Virus record (IMG/VR): IMGVR_UViG_3300031565_000089 | Location: 1-44,209 of that record | Source of the DNA: a virus | DNA length: 44,209 bases | Strand: one strand, 5' to 3' | In this document: in pieces, positions 36,966 through 44,209 of the stretch | How positions within the stretch are numbered: position 1 is the stretch's first letter | Layout of the letters: each line of letters starts with the position of its first letter | Translations under genes and position numbers: made by a program | Notes under the pieces: model-generated | The model's input: only the letters and a program-made list of their open reading frames with translations | What the model was told of the DNA's origin: nothing | Databases searched by the model: none

Positions 36966-37159
36966 TGTAAATCAACCTCTTTGAATAGAAAGAATTTATC
37001 ATTCCCGCAGCCCGGGCAAGGATTATTTAATTTTTTTATGTCGCAAAATTCTTCTTCATTAAAAATATTTTCGCATGTTGAACACTGGCCCTGAAGTGCC
37101 GGACTTAATGAATTAAAATAATCGACTGTTTCGGCTGTAAGATAGATTTTATTTTTCAA
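36962..37159 (-). CDS. Small zinc-ribbon protein
   Basis: 65 residues with 'CSTCENIFNEEEFCDIKKLNNPCPGCGN': C-x-x-C and C-x-G-C-type knuckles. Overlaps Dam by 4 bases. Likely a zinc-bound ribbon; role unknown. Confidence 0.55.
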   Translation of the reverse strand: MKNKIYLTAETVDYFNSLSPALQGQCSTCENIFNEEEFCDIKKLNNPCPGCGNDKFFLFKEVDLQ

Positions 37160-37724
37160 TGACTGGCCGCCAATTTTCTAAAAATCCGGCTTTTTCAGAT
37201 TGACAGCGATTATGTTTTTCAGTTCCGCAATCTTCATAATTCCCGCAATTCATGCAATTTTTTTTCTTTTCATTTTCAATTAATAATTTATCATATTTAT
37301 TTTTCAATTCAGTATAAGCCCGGGCTCCGCTTTTTAAATTAAGTTGTAATTCAGCATTAAGAAACAATAATTCAGTATTCGAAGAAACAACAGCTGATAA
37401 TTTTTCTTTTAAACTTTTGATTACATTTGAAATTTCAAGGGCAAAATCCCCCGCAAGTCTATTCTGTATATAATTACAAAAATTCGTATCTTCAAAATCT
37501 GTTTTACTCAATTTATAAATATAGTCCCGGGCTTCATCTATGGGCCATTTTTTAACCGGGTCCGATGTTATCGCCTCAAATTCACCGCAATTATTGTTTT
37601 CGTCACAATTAACCCCTGAATGGTCACATTGCCCGGCGCCTTTACATTTTATTTCTCGCTGTTCAGAATATTTATTTTCCCTTTGCGGGTTTTTTGAATA
37701 TTCATTATTTACACTTTCGCACAT
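37149..37724 (-). CDS. Cys-flanked coiled-coil protein, unknown
   Basis: 191 residues. Cys-rich segment near 27-46, central helices (about 60-155, a coiled coil with 'SSNTELLFLNAELQLNLKSGARAYTEL'), second Cys cluster 'CMNCGNYEDCGTEKHNRCQ' near the end. Unknown function. Confidence 0.5.
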   Translation of the reverse strand: MCESVNNEYSKNPQRENKYSEQREIKCKGAGQCDHSGVNCDENNNCGEFEAITSDPVKKWPIDEARDYIYKLSKTDFEDTNFCNYIQNRLAGDFALEISNVIKSLKEKLSAVVSSNTELLFLNAELQLNLKSGARAYTELKNKYDKLLIENEKKKNCMNCGNYEDCGTEKHNRCQSEKAGFLENWRPVIEK

Positions 37725-37971
37725 TTAAAGCCTCCAATGATTTTAAAATATAATCTTGACGATTTATTATTATATGATTTTTCATAAACATTCTTTTCAG
37801 CTCTTCAGGACCTATAAACAAATATTTAAAAGCTGTATCAATTAAGCTTTCAGTCGGCCCCGTGGATGGATATTTTATAATTGTAATGGTTTCAAGACTA
37901 TTATCTAAAAGCCTTTTCAAAACATCTTTCATATATGGCTCCGGCATTCCAATAATCCCGATATTTTTCAA
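37705..37971 (-). CDS. 88-residue protein, unknown
   Basis: Starts 'MKNIGIIGMPEPYMKDVLKRLLDN', a strand-turn-helix start with hydrophobic strand, then 'ETITIIKYPSTGPTES'. Resembles the first half of a Rossmann-like fold but has no full nucleotide-binding loop. Overlaps both neighbours. Confidence 0.5.
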   Translation of the reverse strand: MKNIGIIGMPEPYMKDVLKRLLDNSLETITIIKYPSTGPTESLIDTAFKYLFIGPEELKRMFMKNHIIINRQDYILKSLEALNVRKCK

Positions 37972-38162
37972 GATTGAACCTCAAATTCATACATATTAAA
38001 TAATTCAGAAAGCAGAATTTCAGTAGGTTTATATTTTTCAACCTTTACGAAACGCCTTCCGTTTTTACTGAAAACAACGCCTTTCGCGCTTACTATAGGA
38101 ATCCCGAAACAAAAGGTTATTGTATCACCTGTTTTTATTGCGGCTCCGTACATATCTTTCAT
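37968..38162 (-). CDS. Small SH3-like protein, unknown
   Basis: 64 residues, beta-rich ('AAIKTGDTITFCFG... AKGVVFSKNGRRFVKVE'), the pattern of small barrel proteins that are common in phage early operons. ATGA-type overlap with both neighbours. Confidence 0.5.
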   Translation of the reverse strand: MKDMYGAAIKTGDTITFCFGIPIVSAKGVVFSKNGRRFVKVEKYKPTEILLSELFNMYEFEVQS

Positions 38163-38458
38163 TTTTTATTATTAGATTCCATAAGGATCGAAAACCCTTC
38201 AAGCGCGCCATTATAGAACGCGGGCCATTCCCAATTTTTACGGATCAATAATTCATGTTTGATTTTAACTTTTTCAATATATTCATTAAGAGTTATTCCG
38301 CAAAACTTTTCAGATTTTGACATTTTCCCGAGCTGCCCGGATTCTTTCATTTCTTCAGTTACGAGCTCTTCAAGTTCTGTCAAATAATCAAAAACAGAAT
38401 CACCCATTATAGCAGCAGCTTTAGCGCCCTGAATTAAATCTATTAATTTATCATTCAT
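38159..38458 (-). CDS. 99-residue helical protein, unknown
   Basis: All helix, 'NDKLIDLIQGAKAAAIMGDSVFDYLTELEELVTEEMKESG', then 'NWEWPAFYNGALEGFSIL'. Overlaps both neighbours by 4 bases. No family recognised. Confidence 0.5.
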   Translation of the reverse strand: MNDKLIDLIQGAKAAAIMGDSVFDYLTELEELVTEEMKESGQLGKMSKSEKFCGITLNEYIEKVKIKHELLIRKNWEWPAFYNGALEGFSILMESNNKK

Positions 38459-39189
38459 TTTTTCATCACCTTAAATTCACAAACCCATACGAAAGGATTA
38501 TCATTCCAATTTTTATATATGGAATCCCATATTTTATTAAATTGGATAGAAGCTAATTTTTCACCACATGAGCAATTAGGATAAGTTACACAATTAACTG
38601 CTCCTCTTGGATCTCCAAACATGTCTGGCCAATTGGGATCTAAATCAGGGCAGCCATATTTTTCAGGCACTTTCATACCCTCATTTAATGCCTCATACCC
38701 TTTTATATCCTGAACTCTTTCAACTCTAATATCGGTTATTTCAAGCCAGATACGAGCGTATTTTTTCGGCATGTGTATTGATGGTTTCCATTTTACACCG
38801 TCAACTTCTGGGTCGTCTGCCAAATAAATATTAGTATATCCAAATTCATCATGGAGCCTTTGCCATGTCTCCCGAACATAAAGCCTATCACCGATTTCAC
38901 CTAATGGGCACTTGATAAAATTCTGCTCAATTGCCCATTGAATAGCTTTTTCTTTTGATTGTTCAATTGTAGGCATTTTAGAATTCCAACCGCCTGAACC
39001 GTCATTATCCCATGTAAAAAAGTTATGACCTGAAACATCAAAAAATTTGTAAACTGTCGCATTCTTTGATAAAAAACCCTCTTCAGTTTCTTTCCATTTC
39101 GTCTTAATAGGTCTTCTGGTTTGAATCTTTCGGCCTGAAATTATGGCGTTTACCATTTCTGAATTAAATAATATAGGTCTTTCTTTCAT
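38455..39189 (-). CDS. ASCH-like phage protein
   Basis: 244 residues. 'KERPILFNSEMVNAIISGRKIQTRR', 'CPLGEIGDRLYVRETWQ', 'WKPSIHMPKKYARIWLEITDIRVERVQDI', 'FNKIWDSI... NPFVWVCEFKVM' form the pattern of a very widespread phage protein with a PUA/ASCH-like RNA-binding fold. Substrate unknown. A C-x-C-x-C segment (C-V-T-Y-P-N-C-S-C) near residue 205 is an extra. Confidence 0.8.
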   Translation of the reverse strand: MKERPILFNSEMVNAIISGRKIQTRRPIKTKWKETEEGFLSKNATVYKFFDVSGHNFFTWDNDGSGGWNSKMPTIEQSKEKAIQWAIEQNFIKCPLGEIGDRLYVRETWQRLHDEFGYTNIYLADDPEVDGVKWKPSIHMPKKYARIWLEITDIRVERVQDIKGYEALNEGMKVPEKYGCPDLDPNWPDMFGDPRGAVNCVTYPNCSCGEKLASIQFNKIWDSIYKNWNDNPFVWVCEFKVMKK

Positions 39190-39393
39190 CTAATCATCCT
39201 CCAATATTTCCCGAAGTATCGATAATTTAAATTTCTTTGCTATTTTATTGAAAATGCAGAATTTAAAATCTGCTTCAATTCCTTTTTCTTCCGCCATGCT
39301 CGAAATTAATTTCGAAGCGTCGCAGGATATATAATTTTTAATTTCGCAAGCCCTGCAGGCTGCATGAGCGTCAATGTCCATAGTTAAAGCCAA
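39190..39393 (-). CDS. 67-residue Cys protein, unknown
   Basis: 'DIDAHAACRACEIKNYISCDASKLISSMAEEK' has Cys pairs in a helical context; the second half is basic helix. Overlaps the preceding gene by 23 bases and abuts the ASCH-like gene. Unknown. Confidence 0.45.
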   Translation of the reverse strand: MALTMDIDAHAACRACEIKNYISCDASKLISSMAEEKGIEADFKFCIFNKIAKKFKLSILREILEDD

Positions 39394-39658
39394 AAAGTAT
39401 TACAACTCCATTTTTCATATTGATTTCACAATCATAAAAACCACAGCAGCCAGAATTATAATCTTTTTTATAAAGCTTTTCTTGTTTAAGATTCCCCTTA
39501 ATTGCTAATCTGAAATTATCAATACAATAATCATTTACAGAGCGAATATGATTCGACATAGAATTAACGATGTATTGTTTTTCACTGTCAGTGAATCCTT
39601 TAATTTGAGGAATTGAACTTTCTATTTGTCTTATTTTATTTTCAATAAATTCGTTCAT
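39371..39658 (-). CDS. 95-residue protein, unknown
   Basis: Helical N-terminal 60 residues ('ENKIRQIESSIPQIKGFTDSEKQYIVNSMSNHIRSV'), then 'SGCCGFYDCEINMKNGVVILFGFNYGH', a short Cys/Gly beta segment. Lies 11 bases after the primase-helicase. No family recognised. Confidence 0.5.
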   Translation of the reverse strand: MNEFIENKIRQIESSIPQIKGFTDSEKQYIVNSMSNHIRSVNDYCIDNFRLAIKGNLKQEKLYKKDYNSGCCGFYDCEINMKNGVVILFGFNYGH

Positions 39659-39669
39659 AGTTATTTCCT

Positions 39670-42153
39670 TTAAAACGGAATTTCATCTTCTTCGCCTTCC
39701 TTCAGCGTCGGGTCGATAATAAAATGATACAATCCACCCGCCCGAACTTCTTTAACCCGTTCGTCTCTCCGAACCTCTTCGAAAAAATTTTTCTTTCCTA
39801 ATGGTTTTCTTTCTTCAGATTTACACCATTCCTTAAATGAATCATGCAGCATAACCCGGGAAATAGTTTCCTTTTGATTGTAAAGGAAATATGTTTCTTC
39901 CATAAACTTAGAAACAGCGTTACTTTCAACAAGCCATAAATCTTTTTCACGCTGCGCCCATTCCGGGGATTCCATAATATAGTCATTATCACAAAACCGG
40001 GTCCATGCAGACATTGCAAGGGCCAGAATTGCCGGCCTTTCGTCGAAGGTCTGGCCCGCCGCGGATCCAGATTCTTCGCTATGCTCTATTTCGCCTAAAA
40101 TCCTATCCAGTAGCCGCGCGTCATGCTTTTGAATATTGTTCTTATATGGGACCATAACAAGCCGCCGCGCCAGTCCTTCAACACCTTTTACATGAAATTC
40201 ATAGTTCGATATGAAAAACAAAGCTAATGAGGTTTTTATACCATCGACAGCCGGGAGGTTTTTCTCTTCAACTGTTATTGTCTGTTCCCCTGCATAAGCT
40301 TTTATGAAGTCTTCCGGCAGCGGCTGCCGCGTCTTCAGGTCCGGTTCAATGAAAACTTTCTTTCCCCACAATACAGACGACGCGAAACGGTTATCCATAT
40401 CGGAAATTTTTCTTTCAACACAAAATTCAGAACCGACAATAGATTTAATTATTTTCAACAGGAAACTTTTTCCGGTCCTTTGATTCCCGTATATTCCGAA
40501 AAAATATTCATTCGGTTTAATCGGGCTTAATGAATAGGCGATTATCTGAGATAAAAATATTAATGTATCCATGGAGGCCCGCTTTCTGTCGTCCGGGTGT
40601 AATGAATCCATATATTCCCGGGGAACCATTTCTTTCGCGAAGAAGTAAAAAGCCGGGCAATCTTTTTCAGGATCAATATTTTTATAGTTTTTATAGTCAA
40701 ATTCGAAGTCTAAACAGTGAATCGGGTGTAATTTTTTAAAATAATCTTCCCCGTACTTTTCCCGCTCAATCCATTCAATACTTTTTTTCGTTATTTTAAT
40801 TGCACCGTTTTTTAAATGAATATAAGGCGAAACAGCTGAATCCTTGAAATCATCTTTCCCGATATAACCGAGCGAATGCCGTTCAATATATTGTTTCATT
40901 TCATTTATGAATTTCGTTACTTTCTCTTTTTTAGATACGATCCATTGAAGGCCCGTGTCTTCCATCCACCGCTGAAGATTGCAATAAATATCATTTTTTG
41001 TTACTTTCCGCCAGAAATGTTCCTCTTTGAAATACTGCCAAAACCTGCCGCTTGACTGTTCCAGTGAATCGAAATCATAAAAGTTTTCAATAAACTTTCT
41101 ATATACCTGATAGGAATCAATATCGACGGCTACTGAATTATAAGGCGTATAGGTTTCTATGAATTCGACCGGGTCGCCTTTTTCTTCTATAAGGTCGGCA
41201 ACGTCCCACCCCGACGGATTATCTTCAATCGGTTTCGCGCGGTATACTTCCAGAATCTTCGCTTTCGGCAGCTGCGATTTAATATAATGAGCTGCTTTTA
41301 TTCCAGGTTGAGATTCCCGGGGAAGATAAAATTCTTTGTTACGGTCCATTTCTGAATCCGCGTCGGGCCAGATATAACCCTCCCGGCCTTTTAATAGCCC
41401 CCAATTGGTTTTATCAGCGTTCGAAGTTCCGCCGACCCATGAAAGGACATTATAACCGGGTATCTTTTGACGCCCACATTTTTCACCTTCAACAATAATA
41501 TAAGGTAAAGTATTTTCTTTTAATTTTTCTATTCCATACGGGGGAAACGGTTTTAAATCTTCATGCCATTTCGCAATCCAACGGTTATTTTCACCGAGAT
41601 ATAAAAGAATGTCGTTTTTCTGTCGTTTTTTGTCCTTAATTTTCGATTCTTTTGTAAATCTGCAGGTAACAAAAACCCATTCACCATTTTCATTATAATA
41701 GCGGGTTATTGCCTCGGCCTTTCCCCAATTATCAAGACACCATTGTTCTTTTACTCTTTTTTTAAGAGATTTTCGAACCTCTTTATTGTCTGGAATCGGA
41801 ACTTTAGGGGGCGACACTTCTATTTTTTTATCTGACTTTTTGCTTTTTTTCGTGTGATCAGCTTCAATAAATACTCCGCCGGCTTCTTTTATTATATCTT
41901 CAGCGGCTTGTCGTAAATCGACTCCTTTTGCTTTTGATACAAGCTCGATGAAGTCCCCGCCTTCATTTGTCGCATAATCAAACCATAGGCCTGTTGACTC
42001 TTCGATTCTGAATGAACCGACAGTTTTATCCCCGCGTATAGGTGATAAAATATAATAATCCCCGCCTCTTGAGAAAGAACCCTCCGAATTGAAAAAAGAG
42101 CGTATGAGCCCGGGCCCTATCTTATTTCGGGCTTGCTCGAAAATATCTGCCAT
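39670..42153 (-). CDS. Primase-helicase replication protein
   Basis: 827 residues. N-terminal 95 resemble the DNA-binding part of phage primases ('YYILSPIRGDKTVGSFRIEESTGLWFDYATNEGGDFIELV'). A TOPRIM-like domain has V-E-G-E-K (221-225) and W-P-D-A-D (262-266). The C-terminal SF3/DUF5906-type helicase has Walker A G-N-Q-R-T-G-K-S (556-563) and Walker B near 'KKVFIEPD'. Unwinds and primes at the phage origin, probably the iteron region at 43647-43894. The last residues 'EGEEDEIPF' form an acidic tip like that of SSB. Confidence 0.85.
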   Translation of the reverse strand: MADIFEQARNKIGPGLIRSFFNSEGSFSRGGDYYILSPIRGDKTVGSFRIEESTGLWFDYATNEGGDFIELVSKAKGVDLRQAAEDIIKEAGGVFIEADHTKKSKKSDKKIEVSPPKVPIPDNKEVRKSLKKRVKEQWCLDNWGKAEAITRYYNENGEWVFVTCRFTKESKIKDKKRQKNDILLYLGENNRWIAKWHEDLKPFPPYGIEKLKENTLPYIIVEGEKCGRQKIPGYNVLSWVGGTSNADKTNWGLLKGREGYIWPDADSEMDRNKEFYLPRESQPGIKAAHYIKSQLPKAKILEVYRAKPIEDNPSGWDVADLIEEKGDPVEFIETYTPYNSVAVDIDSYQVYRKFIENFYDFDSLEQSSGRFWQYFKEEHFWRKVTKNDIYCNLQRWMEDTGLQWIVSKKEKVTKFINEMKQYIERHSLGYIGKDDFKDSAVSPYIHLKNGAIKITKKSIEWIEREKYGEDYFKKLHPIHCLDFEFDYKNYKNIDPEKDCPAFYFFAKEMVPREYMDSLHPDDRKRASMDTLIFLSQIIAYSLSPIKPNEYFFGIYGNQRTGKSFLLKIIKSIVGSEFCVERKISDMDNRFASSVLWGKKVFIEPDLKTRQPLPEDFIKAYAGEQTITVEEKNLPAVDGIKTSLALFFISNYEFHVKGVEGLARRLVMVPYKNNIQKHDARLLDRILGEIEHSEESGSAAGQTFDERPAILALAMSAWTRFCDNDYIMESPEWAQREKDLWLVESNAVSKFMEETYFLYNQKETISRVMLHDSFKEWCKSEERKPLGKKNFFEEVRRDERVKEVRAGGLYHFIIDPTLKEGEEDEIPF

Positions 42154-42165
42154 AATCTGCCCTAC

Positions 42166-42501
42166 TTAATTAGATTTTTCCTGAATAAGATCATACATAT
42201 ATTTTACAGCTGCTTCTTTTGCCTCAATTCTAGTTTTATAACCTGAAGAACCGACATTGTCCCACTTGTAAGAAAATGTATTACTATCTTTTACTTTCCA
42301 TAAAGAAAAAGGTAAATCTTTTTTATCTTCGATTCCTTCAATAGCGCTTTGCAATAAAAGCGGCCAATGTCCTTTATGTTTTTTGATATTTATAGTTAAA
42401 ATATGGCTTGCATTCGGAGTTCTTACAGAAGAACCGCGGCCGATACACCGGAAACCTTTTGAAAAACTACATAGCCACTGAATATATTGATAATATGCCA
42501 T
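42166..42501 (-). CDS. 111-residue protein, unknown
   Basis: Mixed fold with Trp/Tyr-rich N-terminus and a C-terminal helix ('TRIEAKEAAVKYMYDLIQEK'). The pattern 'SLWKVKDSNTFSYKWDNVG... YKTRIEAKEAA' resembles small phage proteins with AP2-like or SPOR-like beta-beta-alpha units. Not assigned. Confidence 0.5.
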   Translation of the reverse strand: MAYYQYIQWLCSFSKGFRCIGRGSSVRTPNASHILTINIKKHKGHWPLLLQSAIEGIEDKKDLPFSLWKVKDSNTFSYKWDNVGSSGYKTRIEAKEAAVKYMYDLIQEKSN

Positions 42502-42509
42502 TTTTCCAC

Positions 42510-43046
42510 CTAATTAATTTCTAAATCTTCAACGCTTGCGATTCTTGTTCTATTCAAAAAATCAAGAGAAGAACCCGTATCTGTATAAGAAATAACTCTA
42601 GCGCCTTGAACTCCAATAAGTTTTGATTTCAGAACCGCATTTCCCGGATATTGAGTTATTATTACAATCGGCCTTAATTTAGCAATATCATCCGTTATTT
42701 CTACATTCTGAAAATCCCGCCATTGTCTTTGTTTATCTGAACTACCTTCTCCACAGAAAAACAATGGTGACTTATCTTTTCCAATATAAGAAGTCGAAAC
42801 ACCATTAAGAGGAATCCATAAATAATTGATATTTTTAAACACAGAAACCCATGTCCCACCTGATTTTATTATTATAGGAATTTCAGCGGGTGGCTCAAGA
42901 TTACATCCGCAATGATTACATGATATTGATAAACCATAAGCTTTTATCATCGCAGCAAGATCATTTCTGAATTCATAAAACGGAAGGCTTTTTTCAGCTT
43001 TATGACAAAAATATAGTTTCCCATTTCTCCATTCACAAGATTTCAT
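42510..43046 (-). CDS. 178-residue zinc-motif protein, unknown
   Basis: 'CNHCGCNLEPP' near residue 43 and earlier Cys/His suggest a zinc ribbon at the N-terminus; a beta-rich domain follows ('GGTWVSVFKNINYLWIPL'). Early operon gene between the RHH regulator and the primase-helicase. No family recognised. Confidence 0.5.
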   Translation of the reverse strand: MKSCEWRNGKLYFCHKAEKSLPFYEFRNDLAAMIKAYGLSISCNHCGCNLEPPAEIPIIIKSGGTWVSVFKNINYLWIPLNGVSTSYIGKDKSPLFFCGEGSSDKQRQWRDFQNVEITDDIAKLRPIVIITQYPGNAVLKSKLIGVQGARVISYTDTGSSLDFLNRTRIASVEDLEIN

Positions 43047-43059
43047 CCAATCACCTCGT

Positions 43060-43236
43060 CTAATTTATTTCTAATTCAGTTTTATTTTCAGCTTTTTCTT
43101 TAGGCTGTTTATTATATGCAATTAAAGCCTCCGTGACATAATTCTTTAAATCGGTGTCGTTTTCGATAGCCTTTATTTGCGTTTCCATTTTAAGCGACTT
43201 AGGCACTTCAACTGTAATTCTTGCCAGTTCTTCCAT
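43060..43236 (-). CDS. Ribbon-helix-helix protein
   Basis: 58 residues, strong SD AAAAGGAGA. 'ARITVEVPKSLKMETQIKAIENDTDLKNYVTEALIAYNK' is a typical Arc/CopG-type ribbon-helix-helix followed by a Lys/Glu tail. Second gene of the replication operon, a good candidate for the regulator that binds the palindrome or half-sites upstream. Confidence 0.65.
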   Translation of the reverse strand: MEELARITVEVPKSLKMETQIKAIENDTDLKNYVTEALIAYNKQPKEKAENKTELEIN

Positions 43237-43251
43237 TTTTGAAATCTCCTT

Positions 43252-43512
43252 TTATTTGTAATATTCAATCATGCATTTTTTTGAACAAACATATCTATGT
43301 CTATCTAAATGCATAATTGTTATCATTTCTTTTATATTAAATTTTCCGCCACAATTAGCGCACGCCTTTGAAGCTTCATTTTCAATCCTTATATTATCTA
43401 TAAAAAAATTTTTAGCAGCTTCAGAGAGTGAAGATCCTTCGCCAAAATCTTTTTTAAATTCATCATAATCATTTTTCTCATAATTTTTGATTTCACAATC
43501 ATCTTGAATCAT
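43252..43512 (-). CDS. Zinc-finger protein, first gene of the replication operon
   Basis: 86 residues. 'CANCGGKFNIKEMITIMHLDRHRYVCSKKCMIEYY' has C-x-x-C and C-x-x-x-C with His/Arg between, a treble-clef or MYM-like zinc finger. SD GGGGGG. It lies about 60 bases after the main leftward promoter. Confidence 0.6.
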   Translation of the reverse strand: MIQDDCEIKNYEKNDYDEFKKDFGEGSSLSEAAKNFFIDNIRIENEASKACANCGGKFNIKEMITIMHLDRHRYVCSKKCMIEYYK

Positions 43513-43576
43513 TTACAGCCCCCCTTATTAAGCCATTACAGCCTTATGTAAAACCCTTGTTAATATGATAATACAT

Positions 43577-43605
43577 ACAATATGTTAATAATTACATGCT
43601 GTCAA
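43577..43605 (-). promoter_or_regulatory. Main leftward (replication) promoter
   Basis: Minus strand TTGACA (43605-43600), 17 bases, TATTGT (43582-43577). GGGG directly precedes the -35, as in the other early promoters. Downstream half-sites TTAACAAGGG and CTTAATAAGGGG lie in the leader. Confidence 0.7.
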
Positions 43606-43646
43606 CCCCGATTAACAAATAAGCCCCTTATGAAGCGGTTAGAACC

Positions 43647-43894
43647 GATGACAAAACCGATTTTAAGATGACAAAACGGGCCATTTATAAGGCAAAACGG
43701 GACTATATCCCGTAAATGGTAAAATGTTAATAATGTATAAATGTTAATGCCTTTTTATTTATAAGGCAAAACGGGCCTATTTATAAGGTAAAACGGGAAT
43801 TCTTTATTTTATCGCCGGAAATGGTTTAAATCATTGCTATATATAGACTTAAAACAGCGCCCTTTAACAAGCGGTCAAAACCGATGACAAAACC
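43647..43894 (+). repeat. Iteron array
   Basis: GATGACAAAACC/GG at 43647, 43667 and 43883; ATTTATAAGGCAAAACGGG at 43683 and 43757; ATTTATAAGGTAAAACGGG at 43779. Spacing of the shared AAAAC core is 20, 21 and (last pair) 22 bases, about two helical turns, as in initiator-binding iterons. Confidence 0.75.
43697..43713. repeat. Inverted repeat inside the third iteron
   Basis: ACGGGA and TCCCGT enclose 5 bases, and CCATTT (43681-43686) with AAATGG (43714-43719) extends the pairing outside the iteron. It could extrude as a hairpin in single-stranded DNA. Confidence 0.5.
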
Positions 43895-43996
43895 AAAAAT
43901 GACATTCAACGGGTTAAGTCTATGCAGTGAAAGGACTTATTCGGCTGCGGAGGTAAAAAGACAAAATAAAAGCCTATTCCTATGCTAAAACCATTT

Positions 43997-44018
43997 CCCA
44001 TTAACATATGTTAATGGG
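43997..44018. repeat. 22-bp perfect palindrome, operator candidate
   Basis: CCCATTAACAT followed by its exact complement. The half-site ATGTTAAT recurs singly near 43582, 43724 and 43741. Suits a dimeric regulator such as one of the RHH or HTH proteins. Confidence 0.65.
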
Positions 44019-44195
44019 ATTATATTATCTCTATGGAGTTGGCTTTTTTTCTTACATTCTGTCATTCAACCTTTATTAAGATGTTTAATTTTTGATAGGC
44101 CGGGTGATATATTATGACTTTCCACTATCCAGAACAACCACAAAACCGGCGCTTTAAAGAAAAGGTACTGTAGGTAAAAATCAGGATTCAGGTAA

Positions 44196-44209
44196 GTCAT
44201 TTTGCAACT
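44196..44209 (+). repeat. Terminal direct repeat, right copy
   Basis: GTCATTTTGCAACT, identical to 2-15; see the left copy. It lies about 115 bases from the small terminase start if the ends are joined, a lambda-like cos distance. Confidence 0.6.

Larger units (their letters stand above)
43606..44209. other. Gene-free region with iterons and palindrome: probable origin and/or packaging site
   Basis: No credible gene in 43606-44209 or, across the circle, 1-63. It holds six (A/G)xAAAAC(C/G)G-type iterons, two 38-base imperfect repeats beginning near 43622 and 43858, a folded repeat at 43681-43719 and a 22-bp palindrome. It lies between the replication operon and the small terminase, where lambda-type phages keep cos and where replication proteins commonly bind. 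Confidence 0.65.

Noticed and set aside
44114-44170. 18-codon frame (ATG at 44114) near the right end
   Set aside because: Very short, weak ribosome site, no coupling to other genes.
1-44209. Integrase, excisionase or transposase
   Set aside because: No tyrosine or serine recombinase motifs or DDE transposase seen, so lysogeny by integration cannot be claimed.
1-44209. CRISPR array
   Set aside because: The only short phased repeats are the six iterons at 43647-43894; repeat length, spacing and divergence do not fit a CRISPR.

Overview
This window looks like one complete, probably circular, tailed-phage genome of about 44 kb. It is AT-rich overall but carries many CCGG and CCCGGG islands. 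The first and last bases share a 14-base direct repeat, and the two ends fall in one gene-free stretch between the replication genes and the terminase. The head genes are of the lambda type (Nu1, GpA, gpW, GpB, C/Nu3, D, E). The tail genes are of the contractile Mu type (sheath L, tube M, frameshifted chaperone, gpN, gpP, 45, 46, 47, 48), so it is a myovirus with a mosaic build. An overlapping spanin pair with a lipoprotein partner and an M15 endolysin point to a diderm (Gram-negative-type) host. The sequence alone does not name the host. No integrase or DNA polymerase gene was recognised.

Layout. (1) 64-22664, plus strand: late region with packaging, head, sheath/tube, tape measure, baseplate J/48/46, fibre, lysis cassette (M15 endolysin, holin-like, Rz/Rz1-like), second fibre with an EF-hand neighbour, spike and spike tip. 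(2) 28522-22831, minus strand: a structured leader containing a tRNA-like element, then a ribbon-helix-helix-like gene, several small genes, a 'replication terminator'-like protein, DUF2303, a DUF2511-like protein, a LysM-baseplate hub, a MazG-like protein and gpN. The hub and gpN are therefore split from the other tail genes and inverted. (3) 28571-29468, plus: three small early genes under two strong promoters. (4) 30256-29471 and 32121-30362, minus: a probable minor virion protein, then an HTH regulator followed by overlapping small genes, an adenine methyltransferase and a DUF4406 protein. (5) 32203-34101, plus: small Zn-ribbon genes, a peptide deformylase, two unknown genes and an initiator-type tRNA-Met, ending in a terminator. 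(6) 43605-34106, minus: the replication/early operon with RHH and Zn-finger proteins, an 827-residue primase-helicase, an ASCH-like protein, a Dam methylase, a secreted M23 peptidase and SSB. (7) 43606-44209 plus 1-63: gene-free region with iterons, a 22-bp perfect palindrome and probably the origin and/or packaging site.

The most unusual feature is region 5. One short operon carries both an initiator-like tRNA(CAU) with fMet hallmarks and a peptide deformylase, that is, the start and the end of the formyl-methionine cycle. In parallel, several phage promoters put the -10 box only 6-9 bases before the start codon with no Shine-Dalgarno site (terminase, gpW-like gene, HTH regulator), which predicts leaderless mRNAs. 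Together these suggest the phage manipulates translation initiation. That link is inference; the individual elements are visible in the sequence.
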